Shown here piece by piece: positions 1 through 9,220 of a stretch of DNA of 64,000 bases. A model generated the notes under the pieces. The model saw only the letters and a list, made by a program, of their open reading frames with translations, was not told where the DNA came from and did not search any database. The stretch is taken from contig JANQMO010000039.1 of the NCBI GenBank assembly GCA_028280025.1, forward strand, positions 1-64,000, given 5' to 3'. This DNA is from Chlorobium sp. GTDB taxonomy: Bacteria; Bacteroidota; Chlorobiia; Chlorobiales; Chlorobiaceae. Both the position numbers and the translations under genes were made by a program. Within the stretch, counting starts at the first letter, position 1. Each line of letters starts with the position of its first letter.

Positions 1-2
1 GC

Positions 3-1739
3 CAGGATATCGACATCCCCTCCCGTGCAGCAACATCTCTTGCCCCCTACAGACCCCCCCTCCGCACCGACAGCCGCGGCCGGTTGGTAGAGGCCGGCCT
101 CTACCATCCGGCCGGAGACATCATACGGAACGCCGCAACCCTTGAAGATGCCTTGAAAGAACTGCTTGAAACCGACCGCTTCACGAAAGTCTTCGCAACC
201 ATCGACAGGAAAAGAAAAGATATCGTCTTTCATTGCACAACGCCGCCGTCTTTCGATACCGTCGAACTGGTCAACAGTGCAGTCCTGATCAACCGACAGG
301 AGCTCGATGACTGTTTCAGGAGCCTTCTGGGAAAAAGCTACACCAACGCCGAAGGGACAAAGGCACTCGAAACACTCCTTACGCTTTTCAGGGATAAAGG
401 ATATCCGCTTGTCGATATCGACCACATCGATGTGATCGAAAGAAAACTTGTCATACATCTCGCCGATGGCCGAATTTCATCACTCGTTGTATCACAGGAC
501 AAAGATATCACCCGCCCTACTCCGGTGATGAGAGAAATTTCCATCGATACATCGAAAGCTCTCAGCCTCAAAGACATTGAACGATCGATCGACAATCTGT
601 TCGGGACCGGTGCATTCAACCGCGTTTCGATGGGAATTGCCGGCAACGACTCGACAGCAGTGAATGGAAACAAACGTCCGCTCAGAATCCGGCTCAATGA
701 AAAACCGCCCAACGTCCTTCGTCTCGGAGTCCGTTACGATGAAACGTACAATGCACAGGCAATGCTCGATTTCAGGAACGAAAATCTCTCCGGCACCCTG
801 AACTCCATTGGGGGATGGGCGAAAATCGGAGAAAAAAACAACCGGGCAAACCTGGAATTCAACATGCCGGCAATCGGAAACACCAGCCTTACATTCACGA
901 CAAAGCTGTTTTACGACGAACGTAAACTTGATATTCGGAACCCGGCTTTTTCTGAAGAGTTTTTCTTCAACGACCGCAGCCCGTCGCAACGATATGGTAT
1001 TCAGCATATAGGCCTGAGTACATCGTTCGGAACAAGTATCGGCAAAAGCAGCCAGCTGCTTTTTGACATGACGGTCAAAAACAGTCAGGCGTTCGATGAC
1101 GGACACGGTACCTTCATCACCCAGAATAACGATCTGGCAACCGCTTCACTTGAATTTACTCTGGATACAAGGGACGACTCTGTATTGCCCAAAGAAGGAC
1201 GCCACTCGAACCTGAGGTATTCATTTACACCCGAGATTTTCAATGACCTGTCATTCTGGCAGCTGCAGGTGGGACACGAGGAAAACATACCTATAAGCAA
1301 ACAGACATCGGCCCAGCTGAGCTTTTCTTTCGGCTTCAGCGGAGGAGACCTCCCTCTTTCAGAACGTTATTTCCTCGGCGGAGCCGGCAGTCCGTACAGT
1401 TACCGCTTTATCGGCCTGAAGGAAAACGACCGCATCGGACAAAACTTTGCCGCGTTGGGAGCAAATCTGCACTACAGCCCGTCGTTCGACCTCATCTTTC
1501 CTTCCTCGTTCATTGTTTACTACAACGCGGGCAACGTCTGGGAAAAAAGCAACGATATAGTTCCGGGCGATTTTATCCACGGTTTCGGCGCCGGCATGAA
1601 TTGGGATACACCAATCGGACCTGCAAGCCTTACAGCGGGCAAAGCGTTCAGATTTGACAGTGCTGGTGGTGAAGACGGCCTTTCAGCCATACGGTTCGCG
1701 GAAACAGTATTTTATTTCAATTTCGGCCACGCATTCTGA
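3..1739 (+). CDS. POTRA/beta-barrel outer-membrane protein, 5' end outside window
   Basis: The frame is open from base 3, so the N-terminus lies upstream of the window; a TTG at 84 is probably not the true start. The visible part has two or three POTRA-like repeats (one contains GYPLVDIDHIDV, the next LSLKDIERSIDNLFGTGAFN). From about PNVLRLGVRYDE onward the sequence alternates polar and hydrophobic residues as in a Bac_surface_Ag (BamA/TamA/ShlB-type) barrel. It ends in FYFNFGHAF, an aromatic C-terminal strand ending in Phe that is typical of BAM substrates. Similar POTRA-barrel tails occur in patatin-fused type Vd autotransporters (PlpD/FplA), so the missing upstream part could be a patatin domain; that is inference. 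It should sit in the outer membrane. The gene is followed by a TTGTTGA repeat and surE. Confidence 0.72.
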   Translation, partial: QDIDIPSRAATSLAPYRPPLRTDSRGRLVEAGLYHPAGDIIRNAATLEDALKELLETDRFTKVFATIDRKRKDIVFHCTTPPSFDTVELVNSAVLINRQELDDCFRSLLGKSYTNAEGTKALETLLTLFRDKGYPLVDIDHIDVIERKLVIHLADGRISSLVVSQDKDITRPTPVMREISIDTSKALSLKDIERSIDNLFGTGAFNRVSMGIAGNDSTAVNGNKRPLRIRLNEKPPNVLRLGVRYDETYNAQAMLDFRNENLSGTLNSIGGWAKIGEKNNRANLEFNMPAIGNTSLTFTTKLFYDERKLDIRNPAFSEEFFFNDRSPSQRYGIQHIGLSTSFGTSIGKSSQLLFDMTVKNSQAFDDGHGTFITQNNDLATASLEFTLDTRDDSVLPKEGRHSNLRYSFTPEIFNDLSFWQLQVGHEENIPISKQTSAQLSFSFGFSGGDLPLSERYFLGGAGSPYSYRFIGLKENDRIGQNFAALGANLHYSPSFDLIFPSSFIVYYNAGNVWEKSNDIVPGDFIHGFGAGMNWDTPIGPASLTAGKAFRFDSAGGEDGLSAIRFAETVFYFNFGHAF

Positions 1740-1743
1740 GGAT

Positions 1744-1783
1744 GTTGAATTGTTGATTTGTTGAACTGTTGAACTGTTGAATT
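1744..1783. repeat. TTGTTGAAC-type 9-mer array, copy 1
   Basis: Four to five tandem near-copies of a 9-base unit (GTTGAATTG, TTGATTTGT and variants) lie directly after the outer-membrane protein stop. The same unit recurs at 7754, 7851, 27407, 43560, 48287, 56075 and 63812 in either orientation. Confidence 0.75.
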
Positions 1784-1912
1784 TTCTTGGAACTTGCTGT
1801 TACTTTGACGATCTGTGCCAGCCTTCGCAAAAGATGACCTGATGACAGGAAGCTTTTAACAGTTGTTTTGTATCTTAACCTGCCAAAAAAGCTTTCAGGC
1901 ATTGTTAAACCC

Positions 1913-2704
1913 ATGCAGCAGAAAAACGTGACCAACAGCCAGAAGCCCCGCATCCTGGTCTGCAATGATGACGGAATCGATGCCGAAGGCATTCACGTCC
2001 TTGCAGCCTCGATGAAAAAAATCGGCGACGTCACTGTGGTCGCACCTTCGGAACCAAGAAGCGGCATGGGACACGCTATGACACTTGGTGTCCCTCTTCG
2101 GGTAAAAGAGTTCCGTAAAAACAGCCGTTTTTTCGGCTATACCGTTTCAGGCACGCCGGTAGACTGTATCAAAGTCGCCATAAGCCATATTCTTCCCGAA
2201 AAGCCCGACATTATTGTAAGCGGCATCAACTACGGCAGCAATACAGCAACCAACACACTCTATTCCGGAACGGTAGGCGCCGCTCTCGAAGGCGTGATTC
2301 AGCATATACCCTCGATTGCATTTTCACTGACAACCTATGAGAACGCAGACTTTACCTATGCCGGTAAAGTTGCTCGAAAACTGGTAAAAAAAACGCTTCG
2401 TGAAGGGCTTCCCGAAGACACGATCCTTTCGGTCAACATCCCGAACATTCCCGAATCGGAGGTCCGCGGCATCAAGGCAACCCGCCAGGGCAAATCACGC
2501 TGGGCTGAAAACACCATCGAACGCGACGACATGTACGGCAATCCATACTACTGGCTGAGCGGAGAGCTGAAACTTCTCGACGAGAGTGCCGCATATGACG
2601 AGTATGCCATCAGGGAAAACTATGTAACCGTAACGCCGATATCCATCGATATGACAAACCACGAAGCGCTGCATGAGATAAAAGGGTGGAAGCTGAAGAA
2701 ATAA
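1913..2704 (+). CDS. surE: 5'/3'-nucleotidase SurE
   Basis: SurE is a metal-dependent phosphatase that dephosphorylates nucleoside 5'- and 3'-monophosphates in the cytoplasm. The protein of about 263 aa opens with PRILVCNDDGIDAEGI, whose paired Asp residues are the family metal ligands. PSEPRSGMGHAMT, SGTPVDCIK and SGINYGSNTATNTLYSGTVGAA follow in the expected order. The open frame extends upstream to a TTG at 1868, but the ATG at 1913 gives the usual family length and places the first beta strand correctly. Only a weak Shine-Dalgarno is visible. It stands between two repeat-rich spacers, so it is probably monocistronic. Confidence 0.95.
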   Translation: MQQKNVTNSQKPRILVCNDDGIDAEGIHVLAASMKKIGDVTVVAPSEPRSGMGHAMTLGVPLRVKEFRKNSRFFGYTVSGTPVDCIKVAISHILPEKPDIIVSGINYGSNTATNTLYSGTVGAALEGVIQHIPSIAFSLTTYENADFTYAGKVARKLVKKTLREGLPEDTILSVNIPNIPESEVRGIKATRQGKSRWAENTIERDDMYGNPYYWLSGELKLLDESAAYDEYAIRENYVTVTPISIDMTNHEALHEIKGWKLKK

Positions 2705-2770
2705 AGGAGTAAGGAGCAAGGAGACGGGGGAAGAAGATAGTGGGCGGTCTTTAGCAGGCAGTCGGCAAGT

Positions 2771-2798
2771 TGTAGGGGCGAAAAATCTTTCGCCCGTG
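2771..2798. repeat. GGGCGAAA/TTTCGCCC palindrome, copy 1
   Basis: GGGGCGAAAAATCTTTCGCCC is an inverted repeat with GGGCGAAA arms. Close copies stand in the opposite sense at 46755 and 46821, each next to CCCTACA. It could form a short hairpin in RNA. Confidence 0.65.
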
Positions 2799-2864
2799 TC
2801 CGGGGACCGGTTTTTTCGAGAAGGCGAGCGAGCAAAGAAAAGAACTGAGATATGACCGATAAAT

Positions 2865-2908
2865 CTTATAGGACTTATAGGTCCTATAGGACTCATAGGA
2901 CCTATAGA
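2865..2908. repeat. TATAGGACC-type 10-mer array, copy 1
   Basis: About four near-copies of a 10-base self-complementary unit (TATAGGACTT, ATAGGTCCTA, TAGGACTCA and similar) run in tandem. Related arrays are at 27491, 44651, 45291 and 46655. Each unit is a partial palindrome, so the array can pair with itself in many registers. Confidence 0.75.
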
Positions 2909-3029
2909 ATTCATGTAATGTGTCCGGCATTGCCACACCTCAACATCTTACTTCCTTATTTTTGCCTTTTGAATTTTGAATTTTGACTTTTCTATCTTCC
3001 CCTATTACCCACTACCGACTATCTATATA

Positions 3030-4721
3030 ATGAACTGCTTCCTTGTTGATTACGGTAATATACAGGCCCCGAAAAAAGGGTTTTCCAGGCTCTTCAAAGA
3101 CTATGCCCTCGAAGGCGACACGCACGAAAAAATTGCCGATCGTTTTTTTCATTACGATTACCGGCGGGAAGCCGATTATTTCAATCACCTCAACAACCTC
3201 TCTGCCCGGCAGTTCAGACGTCAGGAACTGATTGACCTTCTTGTCAGGCAAAACAGGGATTTCGGAGTTTCGGAAAAACATATCGACTCTCTTTCCAGGC
3301 TCGATTCTCCTCACTGCATGCTTGTGGTTACAGGCCAGCAGCCGGGTCTTTTCACCGGGCCGCTCTATTCCGTCTATAAGGCGCTTACCGCCATTGTGGT
3401 TGCCAAACGCCAGAAAGAGATGTTCCCGGAGTACGATTTTCTTCCCCTTTTCTGGATCGATGGTGAAGACCACGATTTCAGTGAATCGGCTGCCGCATCG
3501 CTTTTTGAAAACGGCCGCGTCGCCCCTGTAGTCCTTGAGCCCTGGAACAGACTGCCGGAACAGATGGTCTGCCGTACTGTAATGGGGCCCGGCATTACAG
3601 ACTCCGTCGAAACATTCCTCTCGCTCCTGCAGGAGAGTGAACAAAAAAAGAAAATTGCCGGGACACTCCACTCTTTCTATACCCCGGAAAGTACGCTGGA
3701 TCGCGCATTCGCAAAAACAATGGCCTTCCTTTTCAAGGATTACCCTCTTTTCATGCTTTCCCCGGCTGATCCGGATTTCAAAAAAATGTCCGCGGATGTC
3801 TTCCATCGCGAACTGGCAACATGCCCCCATACATCGCACAGCGTTATCGGGCAGAGTTCGATCCTGGAGAACATGGGGTACGAAGCGCAGGCCAAACCCC
3901 GGGCAGTGAACCTCTTCCTCCTGAACCATCACGGGCAGCGCATGAAAATCGAGGAGCACGGCAAGGACCGCTTCATAACAAATCCCGGGCAGTACCCGTA
4001 TTCAAGACACCAGATGCTCGAGCTATGCGCCGACCATCCGGAACAGTTCAGCCCGAACGTTGTCCTGCGACCTATTGTCCAGGATCATGTCCTGCCGGTT
4101 TTCGCCTATATCGGCGGCCCAGGTGAAATCAACTACCTTGCCCAGTACCGCAACGTGTACGAGCATTTCGGGCTCAGAATTCCCTTTATCATCCCGCGTG
4201 CCGGTTTCACCCTGGTTGAACCGTCAGTCAGCAAAATCATGGATAAAGTGCTCCGGATAACAGGAAGGCCGAACCTGTCGAGAAAACAGGTTTACCTCAG
4301 TGCGTTCAAAGACCTCAGGGCTCTGCAGAAAAATGCCGTCTCAGGCGCCGAAAACCATGATTTCGATGCCGTGCTGGACAAAGCTGCAGGAAACATTCAG
4401 GAAGAGCTCGAGGCTCTTTTACCGGCCCTTTCAAACCTCGATCGAAATCTCGAACAGGTTCTTCTGGGCTCGATGCGGCAGGTTGAAAAAATCATGGAAG
4501 GAATCCGGCAGAAAACACACAAAGCAGGCAGAAAAAAACACGATGAACTTGTCTGGCAGCTGGACAAGGCTGCATCGGCTTTCTTTCCCGGCGATGTTCC
4601 CCAGGAACGTGTCGTCAATGTTTTTTACTACATCAACAAGTACGGATGGAATATTCTTGACGAGTGCGCTGCGATGATACGTGCACACGCAACGGAATCA
4701 CACATGATACTCGAGCTGTAA
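3030..4721 (+). CDS. bshC: Bacillithiol synthesis cysteine-adding enzyme BshC
   Basis: BshC is the putative ligase that adds cysteine to glucosaminyl-malate in the last step of bacillithiol synthesis. The signature VVTGQQPGLFTGPLYS stands near residue 100, followed by FWIDGEDHDF. Both belong to the nucleotidyltransferase-like core, and the C-terminal third is helical as in the family. The protein is about 563 aa, close to the usual 530-570. The ATG at 3030 (MNCFLVDYG) was chosen over a TTG at 2976; no clear Shine-Dalgarno was found. Green sulfur bacteria are known to make an N-methylated bacillithiol, so the gene fits the lineage. bshA and bshB are not in this window. Confidence 0.93.
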   Translation: MNCFLVDYGNIQAPKKGFSRLFKDYALEGDTHEKIADRFFHYDYRREADYFNHLNNLSARQFRRQELIDLLVRQNRDFGVSEKHIDSLSRLDSPHCMLVVTGQQPGLFTGPLYSVYKALTAIVVAKRQKEMFPEYDFLPLFWIDGEDHDFSESAAASLFENGRVAPVVLEPWNRLPEQMVCRTVMGPGITDSVETFLSLLQESEQKKKIAGTLHSFYTPESTLDRAFAKTMAFLFKDYPLFMLSPADPDFKKMSADVFHRELATCPHTSHSVIGQSSILENMGYEAQAKPRAVNLFLLNHHGQRMKIEEHGKDRFITNPGQYPYSRHQMLELCADHPEQFSPNVVLRPIVQDHVLPVFAYIGGPGEINYLAQYRNVYEHFGLRIPFIIPRAGFTLVEPSVSKIMDKVLRITGRPNLSRKQVYLSAFKDLRALQKNAVSGAENHDFDAVLDKAAGNIQEELEALLPALSNLDRNLEQVLLGSMRQVEKIMEGIRQKTHKAGRKKHDELVWQLDKAASAFFPGDVPQERVVNVFYYINKYGWNILDECAAMIRAHATESHMILEL

Positions 4722-4737
4722 GCCTATCGACCCCGGT

Positions 4738-6873
4738 TCAGATACCTGCATCACGAAATGCCGACAGCAGCATATCGACCGTCACGACTTCGGGAAGGAT
4801 AACGGCTTTTTCAAGGTCACCCCGTGGAATGATCACAAGCAGAGGCACACCACTTCGACCGAAACGCTGAAGCAGAGTCGTGATAGCATCGTCCCTTGTC
4901 GTCCAATCCGCCCTCACAGCTTCAACGTGCGGCTTGAGGAGAGCCTCGCCAACCGAACGGCTGGAAAGAACACTGGCCTCCAGAACTTTGCAGGTTATGC
5001 ACCATTCCGCAGTAAAATCAAGGAAGATCGTTTTTTTCTCCTCGATCAGCCGATCGAAAAGGGCAGGTGAAAAATCTCTCCAGAAAACACCGTTTTTATC
5101 CGTCCTGCCCGCTCCCGGATCAGCGTTTTCGATATGGCTGCCACCGGCACCCGACCGTTCCGCATCAAAAATGAGGGTATAACAGGCTCCGCCCATAAGA
5201 ACAAGGGCAAGCACCCATACCAGCAGCTGCCGTTTGAAAGATGCTCCATGCCCTGTCAGGTTTCCGAGCACCCATAGTACAAACGCAACCACCAGAAGAA
5301 GGATGAAAAGCCGCAGCAAACCCTGCCCCCCGGTCTGCGAATTCAGTATCGAGGCAAGCCAGATAACGACACCGACAAGCACAAATCCCATAAGCTGCTT
5401 GAACAGATACATCCAGTGTCCCGGTTTTGGCAGAAAGCGCAGCCATACGGGATGCCAGGCAAGAACCACGTAAGGAAACGCCATGCCAAGCGCAATGACG
5501 GTAAAGAAAACAAAAACAATCCAGGCAGGCTGGGCAAAAGCAAAGCCAAGCGCCGAGCCGAGAAAAGGAGCGGTGCACGGCGTTGCAAGCGTTGTTGCAA
5601 GTACTCCGCTGACAAAAGCGCCGAGACTGTCGTGGTGAGAGGCTACCTTGCCTATCTTTCCGGATACAGCAGGGGTGCCGATTTCAAAAAGACCGAACAG
5701 GTTCAGGCTGAAACCGAAAACCACAGCGGCAATAAACATGACAAATGCCGGTGACTGGAACTGAAAACCCCAGCCTATCGTTGCTCCCATTGCCTGAAAC
5801 CCCAAGACAACGATCGCAAGGAACCAGAACGACAGCAGAACCCCGGAGGCAAAAACAAGGCTGAGGAATCGACCTGCGGCTCTTCCCGATTCCGAGTCGT
5901 CGGTACCGATCAGGCTGAAAACTTTCAGCCCAAGGACAGGAAGCACACAGGGCATGATATTGAGCAATATCCCTCCGATGAATGCAAAAACAAGCATGAG
6001 AAAGAGCGATGCATCGGCGGCCTTATCCGTTTCTGCCGAAACGCCTTCTGTATCGACCGTTACAACATAGGCGCCTTTTTTCGTTACGGCAACCCCGCTG
6101 AAGACAGATGGTCTCAGAACATCCGAATACGGGATGATGACAGAGTTTCCCCTGACGGCAATCCTGTCAAGCGCCATACCGTCCGGTGTGGAAAGGGGAA
6201 AGAAATCCCTGAGCGATTGTGCCGAACGACCTGCAAAGTCAACCCGAAGAACGCTCCCCTTCCGGTCCTCATCAAGTCTGACAGCAGCGACCAGGAGCGG
6301 CTCCTTGCCGGCACCCCGGTCAACAGGAACCATCCGGCGGAACTCACGGGCCCTTTCCAGAAGTGCTTCGGAAACCGGCTGCTTTGTCAACACAATTTCT
6401 GCAGAACCCGGCATACAGGTTTCCTTGCAGGAAAGCCAGGAAAGCTTTGCCTTGAGAGGGAACAAGCGGTCGGCAACCGACAGGTCGTCCTCTTTGCCTT
6501 CCGTAACGATTCTTGAAAAAAGCACGACCTCGTCGTTGTAGCCATATCCGGTCATGCCTCCCGAATCGAAACGTTCCGGATAAGGAAACTCCAAAGGAAA
6601 AACCTTTAATCCCGGCGGCAGGTCCCATTTGATCTCCACCGGCATTCCCGCATCACCCGGGTTCTGCCAGTAGACATGCCAGCCGGGCTCCATTTCCAGC
6701 CGCACACCCGCTGTAAGCCCTGCTTCGGCAGAATTTTCAACAACGAAAACATCAGCCGAAACAGGCGAACGGCCTTGAAAGAACGATGCATGAGCACTGG
6801 AGGAAATGGCGATACAGAAAAAGCATAGAAAACTAAAAAGAACTGCTGACCTCTGTGCAAACATTTCGATCAT
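4738..6873 (-). CDS. DsbD/ScsB-type thiol:disulfide interchange protein
   Basis: This inner-membrane protein of 711 aa carries electrons from cytoplasmic thioredoxin to periplasmic thiols, for example apocytochrome c or DsbC-like partners. A signal peptide (residues 1-30, ending SSSAHAS) precedes a DsbD_N-like periplasmic domain (about 30-270). A polytopic membrane domain (about 285-560) follows, with the conserved cysteines in NIMPCVLPVLG and LATPCTAPFLGSA. The C-terminal thioredoxin-like domain has the CXXC motif in AEWCITCKVLE. It is the last gene of a minus-strand group with ccsA and resB, which supports a role in cytochrome c thiol reduction. The long N-terminal domain resembles ScsB as much as classical DsbD, so no gene symbol is given. 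It converges with bshC over only 16 bases. Confidence 0.92.
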   Translation of the reverse strand: MIEMFAQRSAVLFSFLCFFCIAISSSAHASFFQGRSPVSADVFVVENSAEAGLTAGVRLEMEPGWHVYWQNPGDAGMPVEIKWDLPPGLKVFPLEFPYPERFDSGGMTGYGYNDEVVLFSRIVTEGKEDDLSVADRLFPLKAKLSWLSCKETCMPGSAEIVLTKQPVSEALLERAREFRRMVPVDRGAGKEPLLVAAVRLDEDRKGSVLRVDFAGRSAQSLRDFFPLSTPDGMALDRIAVRGNSVIIPYSDVLRPSVFSGVAVTKKGAYVVTVDTEGVSAETDKAADASLFLMLVFAFIGGILLNIMPCVLPVLGLKVFSLIGTDDSESGRAAGRFLSLVFASGVLLSFWFLAIVVLGFQAMGATIGWGFQFQSPAFVMFIAAVVFGFSLNLFGLFEIGTPAVSGKIGKVASHHDSLGAFVSGVLATTLATPCTAPFLGSALGFAFAQPAWIVFVFFTVIALGMAFPYVVLAWHPVWLRFLPKPGHWMYLFKQLMGFVLVGVVIWLASILNSQTGGQGLLRLFILLLVVAFVLWVLGNLTGHGASFKRQLLVWVLALVLMGGACYTLIFDAERSGAGGSHIENADPGAGRTDKNGVFWRDFSPALFDRLIEEKKTIFLDFTAEWCITCKVLEASVLSSRSVGEALLKPHVEAVRADWTTRDDAITTLLQRFGRSGVPLLVIIPRGDLEKAVILPEVVTVDMLLSAFRDAGI

Positions 6874-6931
6874 AATGTTGTCATCCGTTAACCTGATATA
6901 CCAATACGTCCAATGTCACGGGCGAATCCTG

Positions 6932-7729
6932 TCACCCCGTCTGATAGGTATGCACACTGTCCTGAGCGGAAGGAAGGTAATTGACGCCGAACCAGCTGAC
7001 CAGCAGAACAAAAAACGCAAGCGCAAGGTACCATTGGAGAAGGGATTTATCCACTTTTGCGGAATTGGCGTGCATGTAGCCGAGATAGACGAGCCAGGCA
7101 ATCAAAGCCCAGGTCTCTTTAGGGTCCCAGGTCCAGTAATGCCCCCATGCCTCTTTGGCCCAGAGAGCGCCAAACACAAGACCGAAGGTAAGAAACACAA
7201 AGCCGAGCAATGCAAGATAGTGGCTGAGTGATTCTCCAAGTTCATCGAAAGACTTGCTGCGCCTGTAAAGATTATGCCATGCAGCCAGGGATGATGCCGC
7301 AAGCAGAACATACCCTACCAGGTAGACCACCACATGAGGCACAAACCAGCCGCTCTGCAGGGCAGGCATCAGGGTCTTGTCGTACACGTCGGGAAAAAGA
7401 ATATTGATAAAAAGGAAGAATGAGGCCATTGCCACACAATAATACTTCAACCAGGCAATCTTCCAGCGATACTCGACAAGAAAACCGACAAGCGGAATCA
7501 GCGTTGCATACCAGAGACGCGTCTCCCCCAGAGTTCTGAGCGGGGGGCGGTCAAGCTCCATCCAGAACAGGACCAGGAAAACCGTCATGATACCCGTTCC
7601 GGCAATCATCAATGCCATGCCGGATATTTTCAGAACCCTCGCTCTGGCCGAAAGCAGTCCCAGAAGAGTACCGCCGGCCCAGCATATCATTGCGCTGTAT
7701 GAAACGTATGGAAAATCAGTCCAGGTCAT
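6932..7729 (-). CDS. ccsA: Cytochrome c biogenesis protein CcsA (system II haem lyase subunit)
   Basis: CcsA (ResC) is the haem-handling integral membrane half of the system II cytochrome c synthetase and works with ResB/CcsB. The protein of 265 aa is almost entirely hydrophobic, with about eight predicted membrane spans. The family WWD signature is near residue 190 (WAKEAWGHYWTWDPKETW). Conserved histidines around it are in the positions known to ligate haem. It lies 58 bases upstream of the DsbD-type gene on the same strand, and downstream of resB across a repeat-filled spacer. The ATG at 7729 (MTWTDFPYVS) is the only plausible start. Confidence 0.94.
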   Translation of the reverse strand: MTWTDFPYVSYSAMICWAGGTLLGLLSARARVLKISGMALMIAGTGIMTVFLVLFWMELDRPPLRTLGETRLWYATLIPLVGFLVEYRWKIAWLKYYCVAMASFFLFINILFPDVYDKTLMPALQSGWFVPHVVVYLVGYVLLAASSLAAWHNLYRRSKSFDELGESLSHYLALLGFVFLTFGLVFGALWAKEAWGHYWTWDPKETWALIAWLVYLGYMHANSAKVDKSLLQWYLALAFFVLLVSWFGVNYLPSAQDSVHTYQTG

Positions 7730-7753
7730 TGCTTGTGATAAAAGTCAAAAGTC

Positions 7754-7792
7754 TTGTTGAGTTGTTGAACTGTTGATTTGTTGAGTTGTTGG
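7754..7792. repeat. TTGTTGAAC-type 9-mer array, copy 2a
   Basis: TTGTTGAGTTGTTGAACTG and further near-repeats lie directly upstream of ccsA, inside the resB-ccsA spacer. Confidence 0.75.
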
Positions 7793-7850
7793 TTCCAATC
7801 CAGTTGGAAAAAGACCAAAAGGACGTAAAGGACTCAAATGACAAAAATCT

Positions 7851-7879
7851 TGTTGATCTGTTGAGTTGTTGAGTTGTTT
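7851..7879. repeat. TTGTTGAAC-type 9-mer array, copy 2b
   Basis: A second short array (TGTTGATCTGTTGAGTTGTT) sits 58 bases from copy 2a. It is followed by GGGCAGCC/GGCTGCCC palindromic sequence. Confidence 0.7.
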
Positions 7880-7881
7880 GA

Positions 7882-7990
7882 ATGCGGGCAGCCACAGGGG
7901 GCTGCCCCTACTCATTGCTCAGCACTCGTTGCTTCCCACCATTCACGATTTACGAATCACGATCTTCCCCTCCTTACTCCTGCGCACAAA
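7882..7990. repeat. Composite intergenic repeat (palindrome plus ATTCACGATTTACG string)
   Basis: The segment holds GGGCAGCCACAGGGGGCTGCCC, then CCCTACTCATTGCTCAGCACTCGTTGCTTCCC, then ATTCACGATTTACGAATCAC. The same strings occur in the same order at 46755-46900. It separates resB from ccsA, which are usually tightly linked. Confidence 0.6.
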
Positions 7991-8001
7991 GTGCGCTGCT
8001 G

Positions 8002-9219
8002 CTATTTTTTCCTGATGCCTTTCCAGAAAAACAGCGTGTTCCCTGCAAGGATCATAAAAAAACCAAGGTAGACCATCGGCAGCCAGGGGTCCTTCACCCC
8101 TTCAACCAGACTCAGTTCAGACCATCTGCCGGCTTTCTCGTCATAACCCATCTGATAGAGGTTCCAGCCCTTGACAGAAAGCGGCCTGTTGACCTCGAGC
8201 GCTGCGCTGCGCCCTTCCTCGGTCCCGTCGAGCATGACGGTTATCTCGGAACGATACTTTTTCGGCGACCCGGGAAGCAAGACAATCAGCTTGTCGCCAT
8301 GCCCGATAAAAGAGGGCTTGATGAACGGACTCCCCGTACTCACCCAGCCCAGAAGAGATTTTCCCTCATATGTTCCGCTCAGGTATGCCCATGGCAGCGC
8401 GTCTTTCGTGCCTGCAGGTGCAGGCTCGGCTTGACCTTCTTTGAAAATTGCGTTTTCAAGGTACCGCTCGACTTTCACCTCGACATTCTCCCATGACACC
8501 TCGAGCCCCTGACGCATGTCATCAGTCACACCGGCCTTGTGCGGAATGAAACGCTCGTGCGTTTGATCGTACAAGGCGAGACGGGGGCTGTATTCCAGCA
8601 TTTCAAAATCCTTGAGGTAAAGGGAAAAAGGAAGACCGATCATGGTTTTGTCCGCTGGTGTCCATGCCCTGTCAGTCGACCGGCCTTCGTAGAGCGGGAT
8701 AATAACCCTTTGCAGATCCGTCGCACCGGCAAGGCCGCAGGCAAGTGCTATCCAGAACCCGGCATGGAACAGAACGAACTGCAGATTCGATACCTTGAAC
8801 GGCACCGTCTTCCAGACAAGCGACAATCCCAGGTTGACAAGGAAAAAAAATACCGTCAGTGCAAACGGCCAGCTTGAGAAGACGCTGTCCAACCCCATCG
8901 CACCGGCCCAAAGCGGACCTGCGCCCTTTGTCTGGGGCAGCACCCCTCCGACCAGTGACAGAGCGGCTATCGACAGAATCAGGCAAAGACCAAGCGGAAT
9001 CCCGCCGAGCCAGCGAACAACCGGGTTGTCCCTCAGCAGCAACCCGGCAAGGACGATATTGACGACAAGAAGAAGCAGTATGACAAGATTCATGGGCCAG
9101 GAAGGAAACGGCACTCCCCCTTCTCCCCCGGTTACCTCAAGAACGATTCCGACAAGAACAAGTGCCGCCGATAACCATGCACCTTCCCTGAAAGACCATG
9201 AATCAGGTGACTGCATCAT
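8002..9219 (-). CDS. resB: Cytochrome c biogenesis protein ResB/CcsB
   Basis: ResB is the partner of CcsA in system II cytochrome c maturation; it holds and presents apocytochrome c on the outer face of the membrane. The protein has three or four N-terminal membrane spans, a large extracytoplasmic domain (about residues 170-360) and a last span near the C-terminus (WLPMVYLGFFMILAGNTLFF). The motif PLSVKGWNLYQMGYDEKAG is typical of ResB. The frame is open to 9291. The ATG at 9219 follows the upstream regulator's TGA after one base, which suggests translational coupling; an ATG at 9252 would give a 42-base coding overlap. The order regulator-resB-ccsA-dsbD points to one functional group, although a repeat-filled spacer of 212 bases interrupts it. 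Confidence 0.9.
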   Translation of the reverse strand: MMQSPDSWSFREGAWLSAALVLVGIVLEVTGGEGGVPFPSWPMNLVILLLLVVNIVLAGLLLRDNPVVRWLGGIPLGLCLILSIAALSLVGGVLPQTKGAGPLWAGAMGLDSVFSSWPFALTVFFFLVNLGLSLVWKTVPFKVSNLQFVLFHAGFWIALACGLAGATDLQRVIIPLYEGRSTDRAWTPADKTMIGLPFSLYLKDFEMLEYSPRLALYDQTHERFIPHKAGVTDDMRQGLEVSWENVEVKVERYLENAIFKEGQAEPAPAGTKDALPWAYLSGTYEGKSLLGWVSTGSPFIKPSFIGHGDKLIVLLPGSPKKYRSEITVMLDGTEEGRSAALEVNRPLSVKGWNLYQMGYDEKAGRWSELSLVEGVKDPWLPMVYLGFFMILAGNTLFFWKGIRKK

Positions 9220-9220
9220 T

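Larger units (their letters stand above)
2705..3029. other. Repeat-rich spacer between surE and bshC
   Basis: No convincing gene is seen in these 325 bases. The spacer begins with a purine-rich stretch (AAGGAGTAAGGAGCAAGGAG). It then holds a GGGCGAAA/TTTCGCCC palindrome and a TATAGGACC array, and ends in AT-rich sequence before the bshC start. The same classes of string recur, often inverted, at 7880-7990 and 46690-47030. Confidence 0.6.

Noticed and set aside
492..1106. Minus-strand open frame of 204 codons inside the outer-membrane protein gene
   Set aside because: It is antisense to a frame with clear barrel pattern and has no recognisable motif.
3012..3959. Minus-strand open frame of 315 codons inside bshC
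   Set aside because: BshC motifs are unambiguous on the plus strand; the antisense protein is Cys/His-rich without any family pattern.
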